Source of the DNA: Paracamarosporium sp. OC-R06-R3
Lineage: Eukaryota; Ascomycota; Dothideomycetes; Pleosporales; Didymosphaeriaceae
Direction of reading: 5' to 3'
Length of the DNA: 64,000 bases
Assembly (NCBI GenBank): GCA_019828545.1
Contig: JACVRA010000149.1
Coordinates: 146,057-210,056 of the forward strand
Part shown: positions 10,272 to 22,017 of the stretch, in pieces
How the letters are laid out: every line of letters starts with the position of its first letter
Numbering within the stretch: position 1 is the first letter of the stretch
The notes under the pieces: generated by a model
What the model was told of the DNA's origin: nothing
The model's database searches: none
The model's input: the letters and a program-made list of their open reading frames with translations, nothing else
Made by a program: the position numbers and the translations under genes

Positions 10272-12823
10272 ATGGATCCTCTTTCGATCACAGCAGCTTC
10301 TATTGCATTAGGTCAATGCCTTATTGGGCTCTCCAAGGGTACGCGTAAACTTGCGCAACTGCGACACGTCCCCGAGCAAGTACTACAACTGAACAATGAG
10401 GTACAGTGCCGAACAATTTTTCCATTACGAACAATTTAACAAACTACTGACCTAAAGTCAAGTTGTCTGAATTTAAGTGCCTGCTCGCGAAGGTGAATTT
10501 TCTAGTCGAAAAGTCCTCTTTAGGACATCCCGAGAATGAGGACGTTTTGCGCAATCTGCTCAACAAACTCCAAGACCCTCTGCAGCAGCTAGAGACTTTA
10601 ATCACATTGTTAGTGGTTGATCAAGATGAGGTAGCTGGGGCCTTGGAATTCTCCAAGCGGGCATGGCTAAAACATGGATCTAAAGCCCAGCAGCTTCTTA
10701 TGTCTCTGAAAGCCCTGCGCATAAACATTAGTGATGCATTGCTATTGGTATCTGCGTAAGTCATCTACATCTTATGAACGTGATTACAAAGCTGATCAGA
10801 TAATTCAGCACAGAAAATGTCCATTTCCGTACCGAGCTTCATGCTTTGGCGGTTAAGGCGACTAAGACAGAGGAAGTCAGAGCTCAAGAACAAACCAAGG
10901 CTCACCGCGAGATTGCTGCCATCCAGCATACTTTGTCGGGATTTGCTCCGATCATGCAACAGATCCAAAAGACTCTGGATAACGAGAACGCTGCTAAACA
11001 GTCCGCTGGACAAGTGATCAGAAGAGATAGCGCCAACTCAGGTTCTGGATCGCTGAGCGCCCAATATCAACCACCCATTGAGTTTCAAACGGTTGTTAAA
11101 AGACCAAGTGTATGCCGCACAGCTTGCCCATGTGAATGTCACCGGATAGCTGTTCTTCAATATCCTGACTGGGCAAAGGCAAGTAGCATCACGGTGTGAT
11201 CTCACCGATGACAAAGTACTAATATGATGCAACTATGTAGAAGCTTGTCGGTCAACTCTTCATCGGATATTCTGGCATACCTTTGCTCAACACTAATAGA
11301 TGTAATGAAAAGGTCTGTAAGCGAGGACGTCGGACACTAGTAAAGGTATCGTATTTCTTTCCAGGGTGGCTCGTGTCCAGAATGGTTTTCATCATGAGCG
11401 ATACGAATAGCTATGATCGTGGAGATATCTCGATTCGGATACCTAGGGTTGTGCCAGCGGATCGTGAGATTTTCGTTTTTGCCCAGAAAGGTAATATCGC
11501 TGGCATGCAGCGGTACTTTTCTGAAGGAAAAGGTTCGATCTTTGATGTTAATGACACCGAGGGTCGTTCTCCAATCCATGTAAGTAGCAATTTTTGTTCG
11601 ATATTGGAACTGTACTGAAATTCTTAGCTGGCAATATCTTCAAGGCAGTCAGAAGCGTGCGCGTTTCTGATGTCCCTAGGTGCAGATCCCAGAGTGGAGG
11701 ACAGATTTGCCATGTAAGTTCACATCTTCCATGTATATAGTGGGACAACTTTTCTAGTATCATCTTTCCAAGAGATGGACTCCGCTGATTTCCATGACTT
11801 GGCCATGAAAATGAAGTTAAATTATCACTGACATCAATAAGCTCACCTGTCGATCTACTGTGGAACTACCTTCTTCAGAATGATAGGAGAGGGGACAAAT
11901 CTGCCATGCAATCTCCTTTCGAGACATTGCTCGACGATGGTGACGACCTTATCAAACGTCGACTCACACCCATCCACAAGATCGTATTCGGACTGTCAGA
12001 TCTCAATCTCGACAAATACCTTCAACTCACTACGGCTGAGATTGACGTCCAATGTTCACACGGACGAACGCCACTATTCTGGGCAGCAATTCGTCAAAAT
12101 ACAGACCACATCAGGACCCTGCTTAAGTACGGCGCCTCAGTGGAAATATTCGACAGCCGGAAACAGACCCCTATTCATGTAGCTGCAGCGTACGGCCTAT
12201 TGGAAGCATTGCAGATGCTTCTTGAAGCCGCTACCAAACCGTATGGGACCAACCACGCCTCCACAAATCCCAAATTAGCACGTTGGGTGAACGGGCTAGA
12301 TATCAAAGGCAGAACGCCTCTCCACGGTGCCATCCACGGACGGCAACTCCAACACGCAGAGATGTTGCTCGAATACGGTGCTGACGTCGACGTCCCGGAC
12401 TCAGTTCTCGATCAAACAGCTCTGATGCTTTGTATCTACTGGGGTTACGGCCATAGCCACTTGATCAAGATCTTGCTCCAGAACGGCGCTAGCCTGACTC
12501 TTTGCGACAGACACGGCATGAATTCACTCCACTACGCGGCACAGTACGGAACAGAAGACACAATTGAAGCTATTGCTAGAAACATACCTGCAAATAGCGA
12601 TCTCGATCCTGATGCCGTGGAAAATGAAGGCAGAACGGCTCTGGAACTTTTCACTGATGTGCGGCCATTGACTTTTAAAGAGGATGGAGAGGCAAAGGCA
12701 ACGGCTGCTATTGCGTTCTATCACTTACTGGAGGTTGTGAGGGCTAGGTATTTCTCCATTGGTGTTGTAGATGACTCGGACGATGAGGATACGGCTGAGT
12801 TCTTCGATTGTGTAGAGGGGTAA
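10272..12823 (+). CDS. HeLo-like N-terminal domain plus ankyrin repeat protein
   Basis: Six exons: 10272-10400, 10463-10755, 10809-11178, 11241-11579, 11628-11713 and 11842-12823. The frame is exact, giving 732 aa. The start MDPLSITAASIALGQCL is the hallmark opening of the HeLo-like/PigL_N helical domain of fungal STAND and ankyrin proteins. It is followed by a Leu-rich helical region, a Cys motif CPCECH, a conserved middle block (LVGQLFIGYSGIPLL) and ankyrin repeats in exons 4-6 (GRTPLFWAAIRQN, KQTPIHVAAAYG, GRTPLHGAIHG, NSLHYAAQYG). The third intron (11179-11240) starts with GC (AAG|GCAAGT) and has a perfect TACTAAT branch site, so it is a GC-AG intron. The fifth intron (128 nt, AAG acceptor) is the least certain. 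Such proteins are candidates for self/non-self recognition or signalling; the function here is unproven. Confidence 0.84.
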
Positions 12824-13591
12824 GGTTCTTAGTCGGGGCTTTCTACCTTCTTTTCATTTTGTGGTTTTTCATCTAGTGTGCTTTTACGTACAGCAGTGAC
12901 CAGCCATGCGATACTACTATTTATCATCAAAGCTCATTGACCAATATAGTTGTAGCACATCCTGTGCGACAGGAATGATCCTAGCTGGTCTTTATTCTAG
13001 CGAGTTTGTTTGCAGTCAAAGGCCTGACCATGCTAGGGGTAGAACCTGGGATCTATTTATCCACAGTGTCTTGAGAGCAGCGTGGCGTTCGGCCACTGCT
13101 GGCCGGATGAAGCCGCGTGCTTGACAGGCGTGGAAGGAACTATTTATGATAAAAACTTGAAGGGTACTATGAGTCATGAATCTTTTCGCAAATGGAATGA
13201 CGAACCGAAAAGTGAAAAGGTATTTATGTGGACAGTAGCCAGGATATTCTACCTTGTGATGTGTAAGTAGAGGATGAAAATAAATAGAACGAGGTTGTTA
13301 AGGCAGAGCTAAGCGAAGCTATTAGGAACGACAAGTTGGTCAAGATTTGACCACAAGAAACATGGTACGACTATACATTTTGTCAAGACGCAACTAGTTG
13401 CTTTCGTTACTCATATCAAAAGGGGATTCCTGATTTGTTAGCCAAATTTCGTAACAATGAGACACCTAGTTTGTTACAATCGGTTGCAATATCTGCTGCT
13501 CCTTCAGTAGTAGCTTTGATTCAGTCACCAGTGCTTTCTCATGGCAAGCATTTTTCCTCGAGTTTCCTCGGGTACATAAAACTACGACTTA
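12824..13591. other. intergenic, no supported gene
   Basis: 770 bp between tail-to-tail genes. The stretch GGGGTAGAACCTGGG near 13036 resembles a reversed Pol III B box, but no cloverleaf can be built around it. Confidence 0.4.
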
Positions 13592-15214
13592 CTAGTACCA
13601 CAATACTTCTCGCGAGGCACATATATTGGCACGACAAGCGGGACAGCGAACGAAAGGTTGGTCCCAATACGTACAATTGACGAGATGATCCAGGTCCTCA
13701 AGATGTAGCAAGTGACCACAAGCCCGTAAGCGAACGCAAGGGTTAGTTACCGTCACAGCCTCGATCAAGGGTTCTTGACAGATCATACAATTGTCCTCTG
13801 CTTGGAGGCTGGATGTCTGGACCACATGGCTATATTGGTGAGCATCGATACGATGATCCATAGTAACAAATTCAGGCTGAGCTGCATGGTGGAACTCAGG
13901 CTCATATACGTCTCTTCCCTGTGCCTCCAATGCTTGCTGCTCGTTTTCGGTCTCGTCTTCATCTTCGGGGTCGCGAAGAACCGGGATCTCGAGATTGGGA
14001 TCGGGATCGAGGGCAACTTCAACATCGACATCGGCATTGCCTTGGTCAGAACTAAAGAATTCATTGAGCACCGAATCATTCAGTACCCCTTCATCGATAA
14101 TTTGTTCCAATGTAAGAGGAAGGGGCTCATGTGGCAGTTCTAGTGTGTCGGGTCGAGGAAGACCCTGAATCACATATCCACTCCCAGAGGACTGTCTATG
14201 GGTGCAGAGATCATCTGCAAATGGCTCGAACGTATTGAGAAAATGGGATGCGCTTGAAAAAGGGTTTCCCAGACGCCCCGCCTTAAGACGTTGAAGGCGT
14301 CTCCAGTCCATAGCCTCTGCAGCCCATTGTACTTTCCAAATGAAAAACTCTGAAATCCTATCGATGTTCATAAAGCCAAAGACTGGAAAATCTATTGGTT
14401 TTTGGAGGTCAACGAGGAAATAGTTCGCAGCGGCGATCATATTACACCTTGCAAGGATCCGGCGAATGCGCAACGGCGCGTCTGAGGACGGGGTCTCAAT
14501 CATACGGCGCCAGGCATTACCGACTGCCACAATTCCAGCATATCGTTCTGGTTTGCTCAGCAAGGGCTTGTTGTCTGTACTCGGGTTCCATTCTTGCGGG
14601 CCGTACATTTTCCACACTTGGGCACAATTCAAGGCAAGGCGCATGAACTCGCGAAGGATGTGGAAGACGTCATCGTCCCGGACTTCCTCACCGTTTTCAC
14701 GAGCGTTATTAGACAACTCGAACATGGCGCGTGCCATCTCTGGAATAGATGAGTCACCGCCGGCCTCGATGGGAACCGGAGAAGGTGGTGGTAACGCCGC
14801 AAGAACAGGTTGAGGTTCCCAAAATTCGATCAAATCTATGTGCAGCGTTTCAAACCTATTCACTGCTAAGTGACATGCACAGTCGATCAGCCACTTCTCC
14901 ACTTTACTGGAGAAGTCGTGCTCAGCTAACAGTGCGCTGTTATTCAAGACTACGCGTCGAACGCTAGCATGGAGGCTGAAGAACTCAGAAGGTCCGAACT
15001 GAAGCAATGTTCGTTTAATTGTGCTACCGCTATCGTAGCGTTTCGCTTGATTTAAGAAGAAGATTTGATTTCGTACAGGAGACGTTTGCGAGCTCATAAT
15101 ACGAACAATGACCATTCGTAAAAATTTCAGGACCTCTCGCACTTCGTTATATCGATGTGCCTTATAGAAGAGGTCAGTTAGCCCAGCTTGCGGAATGATG
15201 GTGAAGGTCGACAT
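13592..15214 (-). CDS. RING-finger protein, function unknown
   Basis: Single exon, 540 aa. The first 400 residues are helical and match no domain I recognise. A strongly acidic region (around DPEDEDETENEQQ) precedes a C-terminal RING-like zinc finger: Cys476-x2-Cys479, Cys499-x-His501-x2-His504, then Cys514 and Cys524-x2-Cys527. The spacing in the middle is looser than in a textbook RING-H2, so zinc ligation is inferred. RING proteins usually act as E3 ubiquitin ligases. A C-terminal RING on a large helical protein is typical of lineage-specific Pleosporalean families, many with several paralogues. Confidence 0.75.
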   Translation of the reverse strand: MSTFTIIPQAGLTDLFYKAHRYNEVREVLKFLRMVIVRIMSSQTSPVRNQIFFLNQAKRYDSGSTIKRTLLQFGPSEFFSLHASVRRVVLNNSALLAEHDFSSKVEKWLIDCACHLAVNRFETLHIDLIEFWEPQPVLAALPPPSPVPIEAGGDSSIPEMARAMFELSNNARENGEEVRDDDVFHILREFMRLALNCAQVWKMYGPQEWNPSTDNKPLLSKPERYAGIVAVGNAWRRMIETPSSDAPLRIRRILARCNMIAAANYFLVDLQKPIDFPVFGFMNIDRISEFFIWKVQWAAEAMDWRRLQRLKAGRLGNPFSSASHFLNTFEPFADDLCTHRQSSGSGYVIQGLPRPDTLELPHEPLPLTLEQIIDEGVLNDSVLNEFFSSDQGNADVDVEVALDPDPNLEIPVLRDPEDEDETENEQQALEAQGRDVYEPEFHHAAQPEFVTMDHRIDAHQYSHVVQTSSLQAEDNCMICQEPLIEAVTVTNPCVRLRACGHLLHLEDLDHLVNCTYWDQPFVRCPACRANICASREVLWY

Positions 15215-16386
15215 ATCTTCTGTAAAGCTTTGGTGAACTCGGATAGGATGTCGTCTATTCCGTTTGTTGAAGATGTTTCTCGGTTGTTGTCTTGTGTCTT
15301 AATTGTAAGTTTGTGGGTGGTCTTCGAGAAGAGTATTGGAATCTTTTATATGTGCCCTGCCATGCTAGAAGGTTGTTCACTTAAGGATGTTCGTATTCAT
15401 ACTTCGTGAGATGATAATGTTGCGACTACACCTAGTAATTACGATTACTAATCACTGGTCGTCTGGAATAGAAATACTGTATGCTGCTGTTATTCCTTAG
15501 CGTTGTGGAAAGACGTGGCTTGGGCTTTCACGCGCAAGAGAGAAGATAAGGGTCCGAAGATCAATTAGCATTCGTACAGGTCGGTGCGGCTCTGAAGACA
15601 CTGTTTACTTACAACGGTGAGTATATAGATCCACTGTCACTATGCTACGCATTCGGAACGACCACGCCTTCTTCGCCAACTGCATGCTTCACCAACTTCA
15701 TCGTAGATTCCGCTATATATATATATATATGAAAGATTCTTAGGATCTTCGTTAACCGCTGATAGAAGACGTAGCAGCCACAGGCGAGAAATTCGCGTCT
15801 TAACGAAGGCCCTAACGTTTGCTGACGGCCAGCATTAAACGCGCAGAAAATTGAGACCTCTTCTACTATTCTGTCAGGCAGAGCTAAATCTGATTGTTCG
15901 TAGACACACTGGGATGGTTTGCTCGCCAAAGGTTGTCGTTCGTCTCGATTCTTGGCGTCGCGTCGCGTCGTCCGACCCTATTGAGCCACTCGTTCGCCCC
16001 TGGCCTTGCTTCAGAAAAGCGTTCTTGAGCGACCCCGCAAAATTGCGCTGACTGTACTCGGCAGGGAAGAGTTTAGAGTTAATGCGGTTGTGGTAGGCAC
16101 GAATTGCACCCTATAGGGTAACCGCGCATCACGAACGACCTCGTCGCAACAACGCTTGTTTGGCCCGCCTCCTCGAACAGGAACACACCTCGCCGTCCAA
16201 CCCCATACAAGAGCATGGCAAACGCACAACGTACAATTGACCGGCCATAGAGAGGATATCCGCTGCGGCGCATATACAGGAAGGGCAGGAGAGAGGGACT
16301 GAAGTAGCAACGACTCATTCCTACGGCGCGCCCACGCTCCGACGACCACCGCACCGTATCACCCGAATGAGAAGACACGGCAAACG
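15215..16386. other. intergenic with (TA)n microsatellite
   Basis: 1.17 kb without a supported gene. It contains a (TA)9 run at 15713-15730. The 300 bp before BST1 hold only opposite-strand ORFs without family features. Confidence 0.5.
15713..15730. repeat. (TA)9 microsatellite
   Basis: Nine uninterrupted TA units, seen directly. Confidence 0.9.
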
Positions 16387-19300
16387 ATGAGCTCGCTAGC
16401 GAAGGATATCACACAAGACAGCATGATCGAGCATCGTGAAAGCAAGCAGCGCGCGGGGAGGAGGAATCCTTGGGCATGCTCGCCGTATACAATTGCCGTA
16501 ACCCTGCTGGGGGTGGGGGCACTGGCGCTCATGGCGCAGTCCTTTCTCACCAGGCAAATGGACAGCAAAGGATGTGAGATGTCATATATGCGACCCGCCT
16601 ACCTCAAGTTCGACGACTTCGATACGGAACACACGCGGTTTGCAAACAAGTATTCTCTCTATCTGTATCGGGAAGGCGGCATTGATGAAGACTCCAGAGT
16701 AAGAGAGTCTCCTAGTTCTAGCAGACTGGGCTAACGACTCAAAGGTCAAAGGCGTGCCTGTCCTCTTCATTCCAGGAAACGCTGGAAGCTACAAACAGGT
16801 TCGGTCATATGCTGCTGAAGCAGCATATCACTACTATAATTCCTTTCGCCATGACATCGGGGCAATCAACGCGGGGAAGAGGCCATTGGATTTCTTCTCT
16901 GTGGATTTCAATGAAGATTTCACTGCATTCCACGGACAGACGTTATTAGATCAGGCCGAATACCTCAACGATGCCATATCATTCATCCTGTCTCTGTATC
17001 ACACCCCGTCTAAATCTCTGCGAGATTCAAATTTGCCGGACCCGACTTCGATTCTCATAATCGGCCACTCGATGGGAGGTGTGGTTGCTCGCACCATGCT
17101 TACCATGCCGAACTATCAATCCAACTCTATCAATACCATCGTCACACTTGCCGCACCTCACGCTAGGCCTCCTGTGTCCTTTGATGGAGATATGGTGCGC
17201 ACGTACAATGGGGTCAATGGTTATTGGCGACGCGCTTACTCGCAGGAACGTGCAATAGACAATCCTCTGTGGCACGTCACTTTAATTTCCATCGCTGGAG
17301 GAGGTTTAGACACGATCGTATCCTCAGACTACGCCAGTATTGCCTCACTCATTCCTGAATCGCATGGCTTCACTGTTTTCACGTCCTCAATCCCGAATGC
17401 CTGGACCGGGGCCGACCATTTGGCCATCACGTGGTGCGACCAAGTGAGAAAAAGTGTAATACGCGCGCTTTATGATGTCATCGATGCATCGAAGCCTTCA
17501 CAGACAATTCCACGTGCGGATCGTATGCGTGCATTCAAGAGGTGGTTTCTGACGGGGCTGGAGGACAACATTGAGAAGTCTTTGCCACAAGAAGAGCCAA
17601 AAATACTATTAACTATCGAAAAAGAGAATGCGATTGTTCCCAAAGACGAGAGACTAGTATTGCGGACACTCGGGCAGTTTGTGCAAAAGCCGAAGGCGTA
17701 TCTCCTCCCTGTACCGGAAGGCCAACTCGACACTAGCAAGTTCACCCTTCTTACGAGCGAAAGGTTGGATGTTACTGGACAACATGGCAGACTCGAGGTA
17801 CTATTTTGTAGCGCCTTTCCGGCTCAGGTTGGCCAGTACACAACCATGTTCCAGGTGAATATGGATCTATCAGGTGATAGCTCCGTCCCGACGAGGCTAG
17901 CTTGCAAAAATGCCGCATACGATGCTGCCATCCTCCCTGCATCCACCCAGCATTCTATGCATCCATTCAAATCTGACCAACAACCCTTTTCGTACTTGCA
18001 ATACAAAACACGAAATCTCTCGGAGCATCAGTTCGTCGTTGTCGTTGACAAAGCCAGCCAACACAGCTACGGCTGGGTTATCGCCGAATTTAGTGAGCAA
18101 GCCGAATCGGTGCATCGGGTAGACAAAGGCCTGCAGAGCCTGCTTGCTACGGGCCTAAGCCTCGAATTGCCTTCCCAGCGGCCCTTAGTCGCAGAAGTCA
18201 AGGTGCCAGCGTTTCACTCGAGTCTTTTGGCGTACAATCTCCACGTCCGACAAGACGGATGCACCACCGGCAAGCTATTCATGCCGCTTGTCCGTCAGTA
18301 TATTACCAACGTCTACGAAAGCAAATACTTTGTGAACGTCAAAGATGCGAACATCAATCTTCACGGAGTCGCACCGTATATGCCACCTCCGTTTTTCGCA
18401 AAGCAGACAAACAATGGTCTTTCTTTCCAGATTTGGACTGACCCTACCTGCGATAGCGGGGTTGACATCAAATTAAGTATAGATGTCTTAGGTAGCTTGG
18501 GAAAACTGTGGATGCGCTATCGCATCGTATTCGCCGCTTTCCCATTGCTTATCGTCACATTAGTGCTTCGACATCAGTTTGCGATATATGACAAGACTGG
18601 TGTTTTCATCAGCTTTGCCGAAAGCATGAATGAATGCGTGCAGACCTCGCTCCCTTTCACTTTGGCTGCCCTAACACTCCTTTCTGTTTCACTGGCAGGG
18701 GCCCAGGGGCAGATTTTCGGCTCGGCATTCGATGCTACCTCTCCTGGCCACTTTGGCGACACCAATCACGAACTGCTACTGGGAACACAGGATCCTTTTT
18801 TCTGGTTTCTGGTTCCGCTGTTCGGCTTGATGTGTATTGCTATATCTGTTGCCGTCAACTATGTCGCCCTCGCACTTGTTCTGCTGCTCGCGCTGCCATA
18901 TTCACTACTTTCTTCTACATCGCGGACTGACGGGGATCAAAGGACTCCCACCAAATTCGCCGTGACTTCAAAAAGGCAGCGGATCATCACAACTTCTATC
19001 CTGTTGTCGCTAGTGTCGACGGTGATTCCTTATCACTTCGCATATGTGGTACTGTGTCTTGTGCAGCTGGCTACTTGTGTGCGCAGTCTGAGTCTCGCAA
19101 AAGATACGGTATGTCATTTCCTTGTTCGGTACATCCGCTCAGTACTGACTCACGCCAGTGTCTGGACGCCAACTACAACTTTTCCAACTACACGCACTCC
19201 ATCTTCATCCTCATGCTGTGGATCCTGCCCATCAATCTCCCAGTGCTTGTCGTCTGGATTCGCAACCTCGGAATCCATTGGCTCACGCCGTTCTCGTCGC

Positions 19301-19599
19301 ACCACAACGTCCTCTCTATTATGCCATTCATCCTCCTCGTCGAGACGCTGAGCACAGGCCGCATGGTTCCGCGAGTACAATCGCGTCTCTCACTAATCAC
19401 CAACGCCATTTTGTTCTCTATCGCCGCATATGCGTCGGTTTACGGCGTGACGTACGCTTATGTGTTGCATCACCTGGCAAATATCTTCTGCGCTTGGCTC
19501 GTTGCGGTCCATTTCGATACTTCCACGCTGTCAGCTAATCGCATTGGCAATATCCTAGACACTATGGATCCCGACGGTGACACGAAAAAGCGACCTTGA
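16387..19599 (+). CDS. BST1: GPI inositol-deacylase (Bst1/PGAP1)
   Basis: Three exons: 16387-16698, 16745-19108 and 19159-19599, with introns of 46 and 50 nt. The frame is exact, giving 1038 aa, the usual size for fungal Bst1. A single N-terminal transmembrane helix (TIAVTLLGVGALALMAQ) is followed by the luminal lipase domain: the PVLFIPGNAGSYKQVRS oxyanion loop and the GHSMGG nucleophile elbow with Ser213. The C-terminal third has several membrane helices. The enzyme removes the acyl chain from the inositol of GPI anchors in the ER, which is needed for export and quality control of GPI proteins (family knowledge). The third exon replaces a spurious frame continuation at the end of exon 2. 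Confidence 0.95.
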
Positions 19600-22017
19600 A
19601 GACCCAGGAGCATACACAATTGCGCGATTCCGAATCAAAACTAGAAAACAAAGCCAAAAAGGTGCAGGCAGATGACCTTATTGATTTATACGAGTTATGT
19701 TTATGAGGCATGTGTTCGTCCGGCATTCTTCTGTGCATTTCCACTGGCGTTACATACCCTGTTCGAAGAGCGTTCTGCATCGGCATGGACTGCATCGGTG
19801 GCGTTTTGATACGAGATTTACAGCTTCGAGGGTCGCTTATCCGGTCGGCTTCTCTGTTAGGTTACTTTGATCCGTGTTCTTCTTTTGCATAGAAGCTACG
19901 TATTTGGAGCCCAGGCTCATGGATAGAGGGTGGTCGGTGAAGGGGAGCGACGACTCTCAGCTAAATACGTGGAAGAGTTCGTACTGCGAGGCTGAAGAGC
20001 GGTGGCTGGGGCGTTGTGTACAATGGCCTGGTAGTTTAGAAGAAGGCACAGATGAGGACGCCCCGGTAGGGTGCGTGTACATAGCCAACGATTACACTTG
20101 AAGACGTGTCCAGTGGACCTGTTGCGGGAAGTAAAGTGATTGATACGGATGATATTAGAACGTCAATGAGATCCTGAAGGACACTATCTTCCGAGCGTCT
20201 TTGTCTACTTGCGTCGGTCATTTCGAATCGGTCCTCCGCCTAAAGCACACTCTAGTAAGTGTTCTCAGCGAATGGAGTTATGAATATGCATCTACATGAG
20301 GATGACGTGGAGCTCTACATGTACCTTCGTCTTGTAGTGATCCAGTCCAACTGGCTATACTCATACGATACTGAGTCAACTCTGGATCGATTGATTGATC
20401 GGGAGACCGATTTCAGACGACCAACACGACGAATAGCAGCACTTCACTACTATCAAGATGAAGCTTGATGGGAAATGGGCACCGCAGTGGCCATGCGCAG
20501 CGGGCGCTCCCGCCAGGAAGGACTGCGCCGGGACTCATGCAAGTCACACCGCTGGCTCGGACCAAAACGTGCAAGCGTACTGTGGAGAACACAGAATGCG
20601 GAGGGAGGGAATCTGGGGAATATGGCAAAGTTGCGGGGGGTGGTGCTCGAGCGCAAGGCGGAGGTGCACGCTGCTGGGCGCCCTGTGCGACGCGGATGCC
20701 GAGGGGCGGTGACCTGGAGCGTGAGTGAGTATCGTTGTGGGAGCGGAGAAGGATTGTTTCTAGGCGCGTGAGGGCAGCTTTGGAGGTGGAGCGGGCAGTG
20801 TGGAAAATTTCTTGCGCCTGGGAACCAAGACTGAGAGAGGTGTGAGGTGAGATGGTGCGCTCGCTGCATGCGGCTGAGATGGGGCTATCCAGAAGCGGAA
20901 AAGGGCGGCAGCCATCCTTGCATGTTTTTTTCGACTTCTGTTCTCACCGCAGGCGCAGGGTTGGTTCGTCGGGGAACAAAGTGCTAGGCGGGCAGACGGG
21001 CCACGTTGGCGCTGATGGGAAGGGAAGGGCGAAGAATAGCCTCGACCGAGCACTTAGATGCGGTCTTGCCCTGTGCGCTCGAGTAGCGGTGTTCTCGTTG
21101 GAACAAGATCACCACGACGTTTCGGCACATGTGGCAAAAGTACCCGCAATGGCAATTCGGTATGGGAGGGGACTTTGGCGGCGGGCCTGGCCACTCAGGG
21201 TCTGCGGCAGGGCTGGTGCTGGAGTCGCCTCGAACGGGCAACTGCGTGCCGGCTTCATTGGATGCCGCGGCTGCGAGTGTGCGAGTGTGCGTATGTGTAC
21301 TCTGTGCTCTGTACTTTGTACGTTGGGTGCCAGCATTTGGGCGCCAGGCACGCCGGCCGACGGCTCGAAACGCCAGCGTGGCAGTGCCTGTCGTGCTGGG
21401 GCAGGTCGCAGGCGGTACTCTAGCATGCGCATAATCCAACGACCCCGAAACGCGGCCGGGGCTGTTCGAGGAGGCGGTCAGCACAGGTCGAGGGTGCGGC
21501 GGCCACAGCCCTCTCAGAGGGACGGCCGACAGTCGCCGTGGGCCAGCAGCAGGCGGGTTAGTAATGGGGTGGGCACGCCTCGACGTAATTCAGCATGCCG
21601 GAGCGCTGAGGCAAAAGAAAATTCGGCGCTGGTGGAGCCTCGAGCCTCTTGTGCGCTGCGCAGAGTGCGGGCGTCGCTGTTGAGGGGCGGTGGCCCGTGC
21701 GACCCTGGCCTTATCGCTCGCCCTAGCACAGAAATTTCTGTGTCCCGCCCTCATAAATATTCCACCGCCCCTCCAAGTCGCCCACACCCTCTCCCCTCTC
21801 TTGAGTTCTGCCCCTGGGCTTCTTTCTTTCTGTTTCTGTCTTTGCATAGCTTGCATAGACGCTGCCAGTGCAGCCTTGATACCCGGGTAGTTCCTATCCC
21901 ACGTCCGACAAACGAGCAGACCGCTATTCAGTTAGCGCTTTATCTGCTCCCACAAAGGCACTCGTTTGCCCCGCCAAATTTTCTCTCTCCGACTTTTCCA
22001 CCCCAACACCACCAACA
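19600..22017. other. GC-rich gene-free stretch upstream of EF-3
   Basis: 2.4 kb. From about 20460 to 21750 base composition becomes clearly GC-rich and long ORFs open in several frames on both strands (for example 20852-22114 plus, 20984-21484 minus). They overlap each other, have no domain features and run into the EF-3 start in another frame, so I read them as composition artefacts. From about 21760 to 22017 the plus strand is strongly pyrimidine-rich (CCCCTCTC, TTCTTTCTTTCTG), as in promoters and leaders of highly expressed fungal genes. A 5' UTR intron for EF-3 could lie here, but none is proven. Confidence 0.55.
21760..22017 (+). promoter_or_regulatory. pyrimidine-rich promoter/leader of EF-3
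   Basis: Long CT-rich tracts on the coding strand end in CAACACCACCAACAATGG, an A-rich leader directly before the EF-3 start. CT boxes followed by the transcription start are typical of strongly expressed filamentous-fungus genes (inference from composition). Confidence 0.5.

Noticed and set aside
13025..13060. Reversed B-box-like GGGGTAGAACCTGGG
   Set aside because: No tRNA structure can be built around it.
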